46,814 nt of DNA from Pseudomonadota bacterium (GTDB taxonomy: Bacteria > Pseudomonadota > Gammaproteobacteria > Burkholderiales > Burkholderiaceae_F). Both the position numbers and the translations under genes were made by a program. Each line of letters opens with the position of its first letter. Position 1 is the stretch's first letter. This document shows positions 39,903 through 46,814 of this stretch, in pieces. The stretch is taken from NCBI GenBank assembly GCA_023443095.1, contig JAEZVV010000073.1, forward strand, positions 1-46,814, in the 5' to 3' direction. Under the pieces are notes generated by a model. It was not told the origin of the DNA, ran no database searches, and saw only the letters and a list, made by a program, of their open reading frames with translations.

Positions 39903-40988
39903 ATGAGCATCAACGTTGAAGCCGCGACCGCGGCCCTGCAAACCGTCATCGACCCCAACACCGGCCGCGATCTGGTCAGCTCGCGCGTTGCGCGCAACAT
40001 CCGCGTCGACGGCGCCGATGTCAGCGTCGACGTCGAACTCGGCTACCCCGCCGCGAGCCAGATTCCCGCCCTGCGCAAGGCGGTGATCGCGGCCCTGAAG
40101 GGCGCGGGCGCCGACAACGTCAGTGCCAACGTGACGCAGAAGATCGTCGCCCACACCGTGCAGCGCGGCGTGAAGGTGATGCCCAACGTCAAGAACATCA
40201 TCGCCGTCTCCTCGGGCAAGGGCGGGGTCGGCAAGAGCACGGTCGCGGCCAACCTGGCGCTCGCGCTCGCGGCCGAAGGCGCCACCGTCGGCATGCTCGA
40301 CGCCGACATCTACGGCCCCTCGCAACCGACCATGCTGGGCGTGTTTGGCCAGCCGCAGTCGCTCGACGGTCAGACCATGGAGCCGCTCGAAAACCACGGC
40401 ATCCAGGTCGCCTCGATCGGCCTCCTGATCGACCCTGACCAGCCCATGGTCTGGCGCGGCCCGATGGTGAGCCAGGCGCTGCAGCAGCTGCTGGCTCAGA
40501 CCAATTGGCGCGAGCTCGACTACCTGGTGATCGACATGCCCCCGGGCACGGGCGACATCCAGCTCACGCTCAGCCAGAGCGTGCCGGTGACCGGCGCGGT
40601 GGTGGTGACCACGCCGCAGGACATCGCCCTGCTCGACGCCAAGAAGGGCCTCAAGATGTTCGAGAAGGTCGGCATTCCCATCCTCGGCCTGGTCGAGAAC
40701 ATGGCGGTCCACGTCTGCAGCAACTGCGGCCACGCCGAACACATCTTCGGCAGCGGCGGCGCCGAACGCATGAGCAAGGAGTATGGCGTCGAGGTGCTGG
40801 GTTCGCTCCCGCTCGACATGCGTATCCGCCAGCAGGCCGACAGCGGCACCCCGACCGTGGTGGCCGAGCCCGACAGCGACATCACCGCCGCCTACAAGGC
40901 AATCGCACGCAAGGTGGCGGTGGCGATCGCGGTCAAGGCCAAGGACATGTCGCTCAAGATGCCGGCGATCAAGGTCAGCAACACCTGA
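39903..40988 (+). CDS. apbC: Iron-sulfur cluster carrier ATPase ApbC (Mrp)
   Basis: 361 aa from the ATG at 39903 (a GTG at 39879 would add 8 residues; neither has a strong ribosome binding site). The N-terminal MIP18/DUF59-like domain (about 1-90) is followed by the ParA-type ATPase. The deviant P-loop S-G-K-G-G-V-G-K-S-T is at 104-113, with D-x-D-I-Y-G-P-S-Q-P, the switch D-M-P-P-G-T-G-D, and the cluster-binding C-x2-C in V-C-S-N-C-G-H. It delivers [4Fe-4S] clusters to apo-enzymes; the fumarase and ThiC of this window are plausible clients. metG/apbC divergence is a recurrent neighbourhood in betaproteobacteria. Confidence 0.95.
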   Translation: MSINVEAATAALQTVIDPNTGRDLVSSRVARNIRVDGADVSVDVELGYPAASQIPALRKAVIAALKGAGADNVSANVTQKIVAHTVQRGVKVMPNVKNIIAVSSGKGGVGKSTVAANLALALAAEGATVGMLDADIYGPSQPTMLGVFGQPQSLDGQTMEPLENHGIQVASIGLLIDPDQPMVWRGPMVSQALQQLLAQTNWRELDYLVIDMPPGTGDIQLTLSQSVPVTGAVVVTTPQDIALLDAKKGLKMFEKVGIPILGLVENMAVHVCSNCGHAEHIFGSGGAERMSKEYGVEVLGSLPLDMRIRQQADSGTPTVVAEPDSDITAAYKAIARKVAVAIAVKAKDMSLKMPAIKVSNT

Positions 40989-41026
40989 TGAACGATGGGG
41001 CAGCGGGCCGCATCGGCGGCGCCTGA

Positions 41027-41602
41027 ATGGACGATTCCGTGATGGCGGCCATGGAGAAGTGGCCCGGCGTTCCCGACGCGCACGGCTGGATGCGGCTCAC
41101 CGCCCGCGGCGAGTGGCTCATCGAAGGTGAGCGCGTCGCCAACCCCGCCCTGCGCGATTTCATCGGCCGCAACTACGCGGCCGATGCCGCAGGCCAGTGG
41201 TATTTCCAGAACGGCCCGCAGCGCGTCTACGTCGAACTCGAATCCGCCCCCTGGATCTGGCGGCTCGACGCGACCGGCGCACTGCTTGCGCATACCGGCG
41301 CGCGGCCGGCGCGGCTCTTGTCCGCGCTCCTGCTCGACGACGACCGCCTGGTCCTGGTCACTGACCTCGGGCCGGGGCAGCTCGACGACCGCGACGCCGC
41401 GGCTTTCATTGACCAACTCACCGACCGCCAGGGCCAACCCTTGTCAGAAGCAGAGCTGGAACGCTGGCTCGAAGGCCGAGAAGACGCCTTCGTGGCCGCC
41501 GCCGCGCTCGGGCTGGCCGGCGGCCGCATCGTCCTGGGCCGTTGCCGCAGCGCCGATCTGCCGGCGCGTTTCGGCTTCGTGCGAGAGCCAGCCGGCCTCT
41601 GA
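41027..41602 (+). CDS. Conserved proteobacterial protein of unknown function
   Basis: 191 aa, soluble, no signal peptide. The N-terminal half reads like a conserved domain: W-P-x-V-P-x-x-x-G-W-x-x-L, R-G-x-W-x-I-x-G-E-R-V-x-N-P, F-I-G-R-N-Y, and W-Y-F-Q-N-G-P-Q-R-V-Y-V-x-L. It is Trp- and aromatic-rich. Betaproteobacterial homologues downstream of apbC carry a DUF label that I cannot name with certainty (DUF2946/DUF2944 by memory). It begins 38 nt after apbC and converges on menC with a 12-nt gap. Function unknown. Confidence 0.75.
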   Translation: MDDSVMAAMEKWPGVPDAHGWMRLTARGEWLIEGERVANPALRDFIGRNYAADAAGQWYFQNGPQRVYVELESAPWIWRLDATGALLAHTGARPARLLSALLLDDDRLVLVTDLGPGQLDDRDAAAFIDQLTDRQGQPLSEAELERWLEGREDAFVAAAALGLAGGRIVLGRCRSADLPARFGFVREPAGL

Positions 41603-41614
41603 CCGGCGCCGGAC

Positions 41615-42679
41615 TCAGCTCGTGCCGAGCGCGAGCTCGGGCAGGCCGAGGCCGGGGCTCTCGTTTGCGGAAATCATGCCCTCGCGCCACTCGGGCCAGG
41701 CTGCGGCCGGCCACAACCCCGCCGCGGCGTGTCGCCCCAGTCCGCAGGCGAGCACCCGGCCCGGCAGCGCCAGCGCCAGCTGGGCGGTGGCCGCCTGCGC
41801 GATCGGGCCGTCGAAGGTATGCGTGAGGCTCACTGCCATGCCGCGCTCGGCCGCGTCGACCGCCAACTGCCGGCAGCGCAGCAGGCCGCCGAGCAGGGTG
41901 GGTTTGAGCACCAGCACGCGGCAGCTGGCGGCGAGCGCCGGCCACAGCGCCGCCTGGGCGAGCGACTCGTCGGCGGCCAGAACGACCGGCACCTGACGCA
42001 GGGCGGCGAGTTCCGCCCCGGCCACCGGTTCTTCGACGAACTCGGGCCGGTAGCGGGCCAGTTTGCTCAGGGCATCGGCCACCTGCTCGGGGGCGAAGCG
42101 GCCGTTGGCGTCGAAGCGCAGCGCCACGGCGGGGCCGAACTCGGTACGCAGCTCGGCCGCCAAGGCAAGGTCACGGTCGAGCTGGGCCGGATCGAGCTTG
42201 AGCTTGAAACACCGCAGCCCGGCGGCGTAGGCCCGGCGCGCTTCGACAAGGTCGGCGACCAGGGCCGAGAGCGGCACTTGCCGGGTCGCGTCGCTGCCGC
42301 CCAGAAGGTGCCAGAGCGCGATGCCGTGGCGGCGGCCGAACCAGTCGAGCAATGCGGTCTCGAGCGCGAAACGTGCCGCCGGGGCATACACGCCGCTGGC
42401 CGCCAGGGCGCGTTGGCACCAGGCGTCCGCGGCTTCGTCGACACCCGGCCAGGGCAGGCGGGCCGGGTCGAGTCGACCGAGCTGGGCCGAGCTTTGCTCC
42501 AGCGTGTCGCGGCTGTATCCCGGCAGCGGCGAAGCTTCGCCCTGGCCCCAGCCGCCCTGGTGGTCGCTGATGCGTATCACCAGCCCGGCGCGCTGGTTCT
42601 GCCCGCGCGCTGCGCCCGAGAGGCCGACGGCGGCGCCGCCGAACCGGCGCAGCGAGATCGCCTGCCAGCCCGGCTTCAT
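41615..42679 (-). CDS. menC: o-Succinylbenzoate synthase
   Basis: 354 aa. It dehydrates SHCHC to o-succinylbenzoate in menaquinone synthesis. It is an enolase-superfamily muconate-lactonizing subgroup barrel: catalytic K-x-K in C-F-K-L-K-L, metal ligands in R-F-D-A-N-G, V-E-E-P and A-A-D-E-S, and the second-half lysine in L-K-P-T-L-L-G-G. Some relatives are N-succinylamino-acid racemases, but the men context settles the role. The ATG at 42677-42679 overlaps the menH TGA (ATGA). It is the last gene of the menF-menD-menH-menC run. menE, menB, menA and ubiE/menG are not in the window. Confidence 0.92.
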   Translation of the reverse strand: MKPGWQAISLRRFGGAAVGLSGAARGQNQRAGLVIRISDHQGGWGQGEASPLPGYSRDTLEQSSAQLGRLDPARLPWPGVDEAADAWCQRALAASGVYAPAARFALETALLDWFGRRHGIALWHLLGGSDATRQVPLSALVADLVEARRAYAAGLRCFKLKLDPAQLDRDLALAAELRTEFGPAVALRFDANGRFAPEQVADALSKLARYRPEFVEEPVAGAELAALRQVPVVLAADESLAQAALWPALAASCRVLVLKPTLLGGLLRCRQLAVDAAERGMAVSLTHTFDGPIAQAATAQLALALPGRVLACGLGRHAAAGLWPAAAWPEWREGMISANESPGLGLPELALGTS

Positions 42680-43434
42680 GCCGGCCAATCCTCGAGCAGG
42701 GCGCTGACAACCGCCGCCGACGCTTCGAGCAAGGTGTTGTGGCCGGCGCCTTCGACCACGAGCAGGCGCGAGCATGGCAGGCGTGTTTGCGCTTCCTGAG
42801 CCAGGGCGTGGAACTTGGCATCGCGGCGGCCGACCATCAGCGTGACCGGCAGGGCCAGCCCTGCCAGATGTGGGCGCCAGTCCGGCATGCGCGCGAGCGA
42901 CAAGACCCGCATCGCCTGCGCCAGGGCGCGGCCGTCGTGGGCCTCCCGGATCGCCCGCTGGGTCGCCTGCTGCTGCGCGGGCAACTCGGCCTGGGTGGCA
43001 AAGATCGGCTGCTGCGCCCACTGCCGGGCGAACTCGGCCGCGCCCGCCGACTCGGCGAGCTTGGCCCAGCGTTCGTCGGCCGCGGCGCGTTCGGCCCGCG
43101 CTGGGTCGTCGGCCGCCAGGCCCGGGTGGCCGCCGATCAGGGTGGCCCGGGAAAAAAGCTGCGGGTGGCGCGACAGCAGGCCGAAGCCGATCCGGGCGCC
43201 GAGCGAATAGCCGCCCAGGTGGGCGCCGGCAAGGCCGGCGTCGGCCACGGCCGCGGCGAGCCGGTCGACCTCGTCTTCGAAACAGCGGGCGCCGACCGGC
43301 GCATGGGCGTGACCCATCAGCGCCGGGGCCCAGACTCGGCCGTGGCGGGCCAGTTCGGCCGCAACCCCGGCCCACGAGGCGGGCGCGCCGGCAAAACCGT
43401 GCAGCAGGACCCAGGCGGGTGCTTCCGCGGCCAT
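42676..43434 (-). CDS. menH: SHCHC synthase (alpha/beta hydrolase)
   Basis: 252 aa. It removes pyruvate from the MenD product SEPHCHC. It is an alpha/beta hydrolase with the oxyanion L-L-H-G-F-A-G, nucleophile serine in G-G-Y-S-L-G-A-R, aspartate in V-G-R-R-D-A-K-F and histidine in G-A-G-H-N. These three complete the triad. Position between menD (1-nt gap) and menC (4-nt overlap) fixes the assignment, because MenH is hard to separate from other hydrolases by sequence alone. Confidence 0.9.
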   Translation of the reverse strand: MAAEAPAWVLLHGFAGAPASWAGVAAELARHGRVWAPALMGHAHAPVGARCFEDEVDRLAAAVADAGLAGAHLGGYSLGARIGFGLLSRHPQLFSRATLIGGHPGLAADDPARAERAAADERWAKLAESAGAAEFARQWAQQPIFATQAELPAQQQATQRAIREAHDGRALAQAMRVLSLARMPDWRPHLAGLALPVTLMVGRRDAKFHALAQEAQTRLPCSRLLVVEGAGHNTLLEASAAVVSALLEDWPA

Positions 43435-43435
43435 G

Positions 43436-45193
43436 TCAGGGCTTGAGCGCTGCGAGGATTCGGTCCTGCACCTCGGCCGCGCCGTGCGGCGGCACCACGG
43501 CTTCGATCAGCGAGCAGCCGTCGTGGCCGAGGCCGGCGGCGATGGCCTCGGCCAGGGCCGCGCGCGAGTCGACCCGTGCGTAACTGACGCGGTAGAGCCG
43601 GGCCGCGTGTTCAAGCTCGATCGAATGCGGGGTGGTGAAGTGGTGCAAGGCGTCGTCGTGGCCGGCGCGGGCGATCGGCAGCTGCTCGAAGATGCGGCCG
43701 CCGCCGTTGTTGACCACCACCACCACCAGCGGCCGCCGCAGCGCGGCCGCCGGCATCAGGCCGCCGATGTCGTGCAGCAGGCTGACATCGCCCACCAGCA
43801 GCGCGACCGGGGCGGTGGCCACGCTGGCCGCACCGGCGGCGCCGCTCACCAGGCCGTCGATGCCGCTGGCGCCGCGCTGGTTGAGCACGTGCAGCGCCGG
43901 CGCCGGGCCCGGGCAATACGCGTCGACGCAACGCAGCGGCAGGCTGTTGCCGAGCACCAGCCAGCTCGCGGCAGGCAAGGCCGCGCACAGGGTCTGGGCA
44001 ATCGCCGCTTCGCTCCAGCCCTCGCCGCCGATCGCGGGGTCGGCCGCGATGGCGGCGCGCACGGCCTGGTCGGCGCGGGCGAGTTCGGTGGCGAAAGCCC
44101 GGCGGGTCGCAGAACCGCGGCCCTGCACCGCGGCGGCAAGGCGCTCGCAGGTGTCGGCGATGTCGGCGTGCACGATCGCGGCGGCGCTGTTGTGCGGGTC
44201 GGGCCAGCCCGTGGCCGAGATCACCACCCGTTCGATTTCGGGGTGGCGCTCGATCAGGCGTTCCCAGGCGCCCGAGGTCGGGGGCGCGCCGAGCTGAAGG
44301 ACGAAGTCGGGCAGGAGTTCGCCGTCGCCGGCGGGCAGGCGGTAGATCCAGTCGAAGCCGGTGATGGCCGGCTCGGAGCCGCCGGTAAAACGCAGCTGGC
44401 TCGCCGCCTCGGGCAGGAGGGCAAAGCCGCTCGCCTCGGCCAGCGCGGCCACCGCCGTCCGCGCGGCCTCCTGCCCGGCCGGGGCCGGGCCGGCGACGAT
44501 CACGCCGCGGCGGGCCCGGGCCAGCCGGGCGGCAATGGCTTCGATCGCGTTGTCATCCAGTTTGAAACAGGGCTCGAACACCGCCGTGATCGGTCGTGCG
44601 CAGAGCTCGTCGACCGCTTGTTTGAGGGCGATGCCGGCGCTTGAGCGGGCGGCTGCGGGTTCGAGCGGCTTGCGCGCGCGCAGGTTGAGGTGGACCGGTC
44701 CCGGCCGCGGGGCCTGGCTCAAGGCCACGGCCTGTGCGGCCAGGCGCCGCAGGCCGCGCAGCGAACCGGGCAGGGGGTCGGGGGCGCCGACGTCGACCAT
44801 CCGCCGCACATAGCCGGCGAGCAGCGGCGCCTGGTCGATCGCCTGGTTGGCGCCGACGTGGATCAGTTCGATCGGGCGATCGGCGGTGAGGATCAGCAGC
44901 GGAATGCCGGCGGCGTCGGCTTCGATCACTGCCGGCAGATAGTGCGCGCCGGCGCTGCCCGAGGTGCAGACCAGCACGCTCGGGCGGCCGCTGACGCGGG
45001 CCTGGCCGAGGGCGAAAAAGGCGGCGGCGCGTTCGTCGATCACGTCGCTCACCCTCAGGCCGGGCTGGCGGCAAGCGGCCAGCACAAAAGGCGTGTTGCG
45101 CGAGCCCGGGCTCGCGACCACTTCCGTGACGCCGGCGGCGGCCAGACTGTCGAACAAGAGGCGCGACCACTCGGTCAGCAGGTTTTCTGGCAT
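43436..45193 (-). CDS. menD: SEPHCHC synthase MenD (ThDP-dependent)
   Basis: 585 aa from the ATG at 45191-45193. It adds the succinyl semialdehyde-ThDP adduct of 2-oxoglutarate to isochorismate, the committed step to menaquinone. The ThDP-activating glutamate is in V-I-D-E-R-A-A-A-F, the N-terminal S-P-G-S-R-N-T-P is the MenD hallmark, and the cofactor motif runs from G-D-V-S to V-N-N-G-G-G-R-I-F near residue 455. The frame is open upstream into the menF 3' end but no conserved sequence is there. It depends on thiamine pyrophosphate, made with ThiC of this window. Confidence 0.95.
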   Translation of the reverse strand: MPENLLTEWSRLLFDSLAAAGVTEVVASPGSRNTPFVLAACRQPGLRVSDVIDERAAAFFALGQARVSGRPSVLVCTSGSAGAHYLPAVIEADAAGIPLLILTADRPIELIHVGANQAIDQAPLLAGYVRRMVDVGAPDPLPGSLRGLRRLAAQAVALSQAPRPGPVHLNLRARKPLEPAAARSSAGIALKQAVDELCARPITAVFEPCFKLDDNAIEAIAARLARARRGVIVAGPAPAGQEAARTAVAALAEASGFALLPEAASQLRFTGGSEPAITGFDWIYRLPAGDGELLPDFVLQLGAPPTSGAWERLIERHPEIERVVISATGWPDPHNSAAAIVHADIADTCERLAAAVQGRGSATRRAFATELARADQAVRAAIAADPAIGGEGWSEAAIAQTLCAALPAASWLVLGNSLPLRCVDAYCPGPAPALHVLNQRGASGIDGLVSGAAGAASVATAPVALLVGDVSLLHDIGGLMPAAALRRPLVVVVVNNGGGRIFEQLPIARAGHDDALHHFTTPHSIELEHAARLYRVSYARVDSRAALAEAIAAGLGHDGCSLIEAVVPPHGAAEVQDRILAALKP

Positions 45194-45239
45194 CGGAAGG
45201 CTCGTGTTGGGAAGGCCGGGGCGTTGCTGCCCCGGCGGA

Positions 45240-46571
45240 TCAATCGGCGGCGGCGCCCAAAGCCCGCAGCATGACGCGTTGTTTGAGTTCGGTCTCGGCC
45301 AGTTCCTGTTCCGCGACCGAACCGGCGACGATGCCGGCGCCGGCAAACACGTAGGCGCGGTCGCCGGCGAGCAGGCCCGAGCGCAGGGCAACGACGAACT
45401 CGCCGTCGCCGCTGGCGTCGAACCAGCCGACGGGGGCGGCGTACCAGCCGCGCGGCGTGCTTTCGGCGGCGGCGATGATCTCGAAGGCGGCGGCGCGCGG
45501 TGTGCCACCGGTGGCCGGGGTCGGGTGCAGGCGGGCGACCAGGTCGATCACATGGGTTGGCTGGCGCAGCTGGCCTTCGATCGGCGTGGCGAGGTGGTAG
45601 AGGCGCTTGAGTTCGCGGATCTGCGGCGAGCCGGGCACCGACAGCGGCGAGCAGAGCGGGGCGAGCGCTTCGGCCACCCCCTGGCAGACCAGCTGGTGTT
45701 CGCGTCGGTCCTTGGTGCTGGCGAGCAGGTCGGCAGCGGCGCCGGCGGCTTTGGCCAGTGTGCCGGCAAGCGCGTCGCTGTCGACTCTCAGCCCGCGGCG
45801 GCGCACCAGCCGTTCGGGGGTGGCGCCCAGCATCGTCGCGCCGGTGCGGCCGATCGCGTAACGCCAGACCCGGCCGCTTTCGTCGGCGAGGGCGGCGAGC
45901 ACCGAGTCGACCGCCGGTGCGGCGGCAAACAACACCTCGCTGCAATGCGCGGCGACCACCTTGTGCATGGCGCCGGTGGCGATGGCGGCCAGGATCCCGC
46001 CCACCTGGCGGCGCCAGGCTTCGGGGTCGGGCGGCAGGATCCGGGGTGCGGCGGCCGGTGCGGGGCCGGCTTCGGGGCTGGCGGCGGCAAGGCGCAACAA
46101 GGCGGCGCGGGTGGCGGCGAGTTCGGTCTCGGCACCGGTGTCGTTGAGCTCGCAAACGAGTTGCAGGCAGGCGCGGTCGTCGATCTGCCAGTAAGTGAGG
46201 CGGGGCAGGACGAAGCTGGCGTCGCCGAATCCGCGCCAGAACGGGGCGGCGGCGGCGCCGGGCGCAAATGCGAAGCCGCCCCACAGGCGTGGTGCGGGGG
46301 CGGCGGGGTCGGCTTCGACTTCAGCGAGCAGCCGGGCGCCGGCGTCGCGCAGTTGTGACATTCGTTCGGGGCCGGCGGCGGAGATCTGCGCTGCGAGACC
46401 CCAGGCCACGGCGGCCGGACCTTCGGGCGGCGACCAGAACACCGCGTCGCTGCCGCCGTAGCGGCGGAACACGGCGTCGAGCGGCAGCCACGGCGCTTCG
46501 CAGCTGAGCTGGCGCCAGCGGGGTGCTTCGGCACAGGCCGGCGCCGGGCGCAGGCACTCGGTCACCGGCAT
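45240..46571 (-). CDS. menF: Menaquinone-specific isochorismate synthase
   Basis: 443 aa. It isomerises chorismate to isochorismate, first step of menaquinone synthesis. The chorismate-binding domain (about 180-440) has L-G-A-T-P-E-R-L, L-A-G-T, S-T-K-D-R-R-E-H, H-P-T-P-A-T-G-G-T-P-R, the G-W-x-D-x-x-G-D-G-E-F segment and A-G-A-G-I-V-A-G-S, all expected for MenF/EntC. The N-terminal ~170 residues are less conserved, as usual. AGGACG lies upstream of the ATG. It heads the operon; menD starts 46 nt after its stop. Salicylate or siderophore use is unlikely given the men neighbours. Confidence 0.93.
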   Translation of the reverse strand: MPVTECLRPAPACAEAPRWRQLSCEAPWLPLDAVFRRYGGSDAVFWSPPEGPAAVAWGLAAQISAAGPERMSQLRDAGARLLAEVEADPAAPAPRLWGGFAFAPGAAAAPFWRGFGDASFVLPRLTYWQIDDRACLQLVCELNDTGAETELAATRAALLRLAAASPEAGPAPAAAPRILPPDPEAWRRQVGGILAAIATGAMHKVVAAHCSEVLFAAAPAVDSVLAALADESGRVWRYAIGRTGATMLGATPERLVRRRGLRVDSDALAGTLAKAAGAAADLLASTKDRREHQLVCQGVAEALAPLCSPLSVPGSPQIRELKRLYHLATPIEGQLRQPTHVIDLVARLHPTPATGGTPRAAAFEIIAAAESTPRGWYAAPVGWFDASGDGEFVVALRSGLLAGDRAYVFAGAGIVAGSVAEQELAETELKQRVMLRALGAAAD

Positions 46572-46632
46572 GCGGGCGTCCTGGCGGAGCGAGGGTGGTC
46601 AACGGGAGTCTTCATGAAGCGGTCGGACGTCG

Positions 46633-46647
46633 TTGCAGTGGCTGCAA
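46633..46647. promoter_or_regulatory. Second copy of inverted repeat TTGCAG-N3-CTGCAA, upstream of menF
   Basis: The half-sites are identical to those at 35389-35403 (spacer TGG instead of CCG). It lies 62 nt before the menF ATG. A TAAAAT on the minus strand at 46705-46700 could be the menF -10 box, which would put the repeat in the early transcribed leader, a position suited to repression. The rest of the 243-nt stretch to the window end shows nothing else I can support. Confidence 0.45.
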
Positions 46648-46814
46648 TAAGGGTGGGAGGCAGGCCGGCACAAGGCGGCCGGGCCAGGATCGGCGCCGGA
46701 TTTTACCAATTCGACCCTCCGTTCCCGGTCGGCGACGACGGGTTTCCTCGGGGTGTGCGCGGCGCCGGTTCGGCGCGGATCGACGTCCGGCGGCTCGCGG
46801 ACGGCGCGTGGGGC

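Noticed and set aside
45194..45508. In-frame upstream extension of menD into menF
   Set aside because: The extra 105 codons are Ser/Pro/Arg-rich and antisense-like; MenD homologues begin at the chosen ATG.
1..46814. CRISPR arrays, tRNA/rRNA genes, insertion sequences, attachment sites
   Set aside because: No direct-repeat series, cloverleaf, transposase frame or flanking repeats were seen on reading both strands.

Overview
The window is 46.8 kb of GC-rich, almost fully coding bacterial chromosome. The gene families and their neighbourhoods point to a betaproteobacterium: lptD-surA-pdxA-rsmA, amgK-murU, dusB-fis-purH, tolB-pal-cpoB, DUF3460-scpA and divergent metG/apbC. Genes for both quinone types (a UbiH-type hydroxylase and the menF-menD-menH-menC cluster) plus a periplasmic tetraheme/flavin pair suggest a respiratory-flexible, Rhodocyclales-like organism. 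The order-level placement is inference. I see no phage, insertion sequence, CRISPR array, tRNA or rRNA.

Layout. 1-640: tail of an MFS transporter and a short stretch of uncertain content. 640-1570 (minus): ribB behind an FMN riboswitch. 1728-8037 (minus): an outer-membrane/ribosome maturation operon read lptD, surA, pdxA, rsmA, a small unknown protein, yajD-like HNH protein. 8119-11017 (plus): amgK (broken by an in-frame TAG), murU and ubiH. 11100-13990: dusB, fis, purH. 14100-16884: tolB, pal, cpoB, without the ruvCAB-tolQRA genes I would expect before tolB. 16905-19984: a YeeE/YedE sulfur transporter and a chemoreceptor. 20081-21226: a small exported protein converging on a MaoC-type hydratase. 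21270-24517: a TPP riboswitch, thiC and a translationally coupled alkaline-phosphatase-superfamily protein. 24601-29661: ClC antiporter, a PAS-PAS-GAF-GGDEF diguanylate cyclase, NAD malic enzyme.

29864-37481 holds DUF3460 and scpA, then (minus) a two-subunit class I fumarase, a SulP transporter and a LysR regulator. Divergent from the regulator are an exported tetraheme cytochrome c and a Tat-exported flavoprotein related to fumarate reductase flavocytochromes. 37570-40988: metG and apbC, divergent. 41027-41602: a conserved protein of unknown function. 41615-46571 (minus): menF, menD, menH, menC.

The best leads: (1) the flavoprotein keeps the FAD fold but, by eye, lacks the fumarate-reductase catalytic residues, so it probably reduces or oxidises something else; (2) the same 15-bp inverted repeat, TTGCAG-N3-CTGCAA, lies between lysR and the cytochrome/flavoprotein genes and again upstream of the menaquinone operon, which would tie a low-potential quinone to this periplasmic oxidoreductase; (3) an unassigned phosphatase-fold enzyme is coupled to thiC under a TPP riboswitch; (4) amgK carries a single nonsense codon where a sense codon (probably CAG) is expected.
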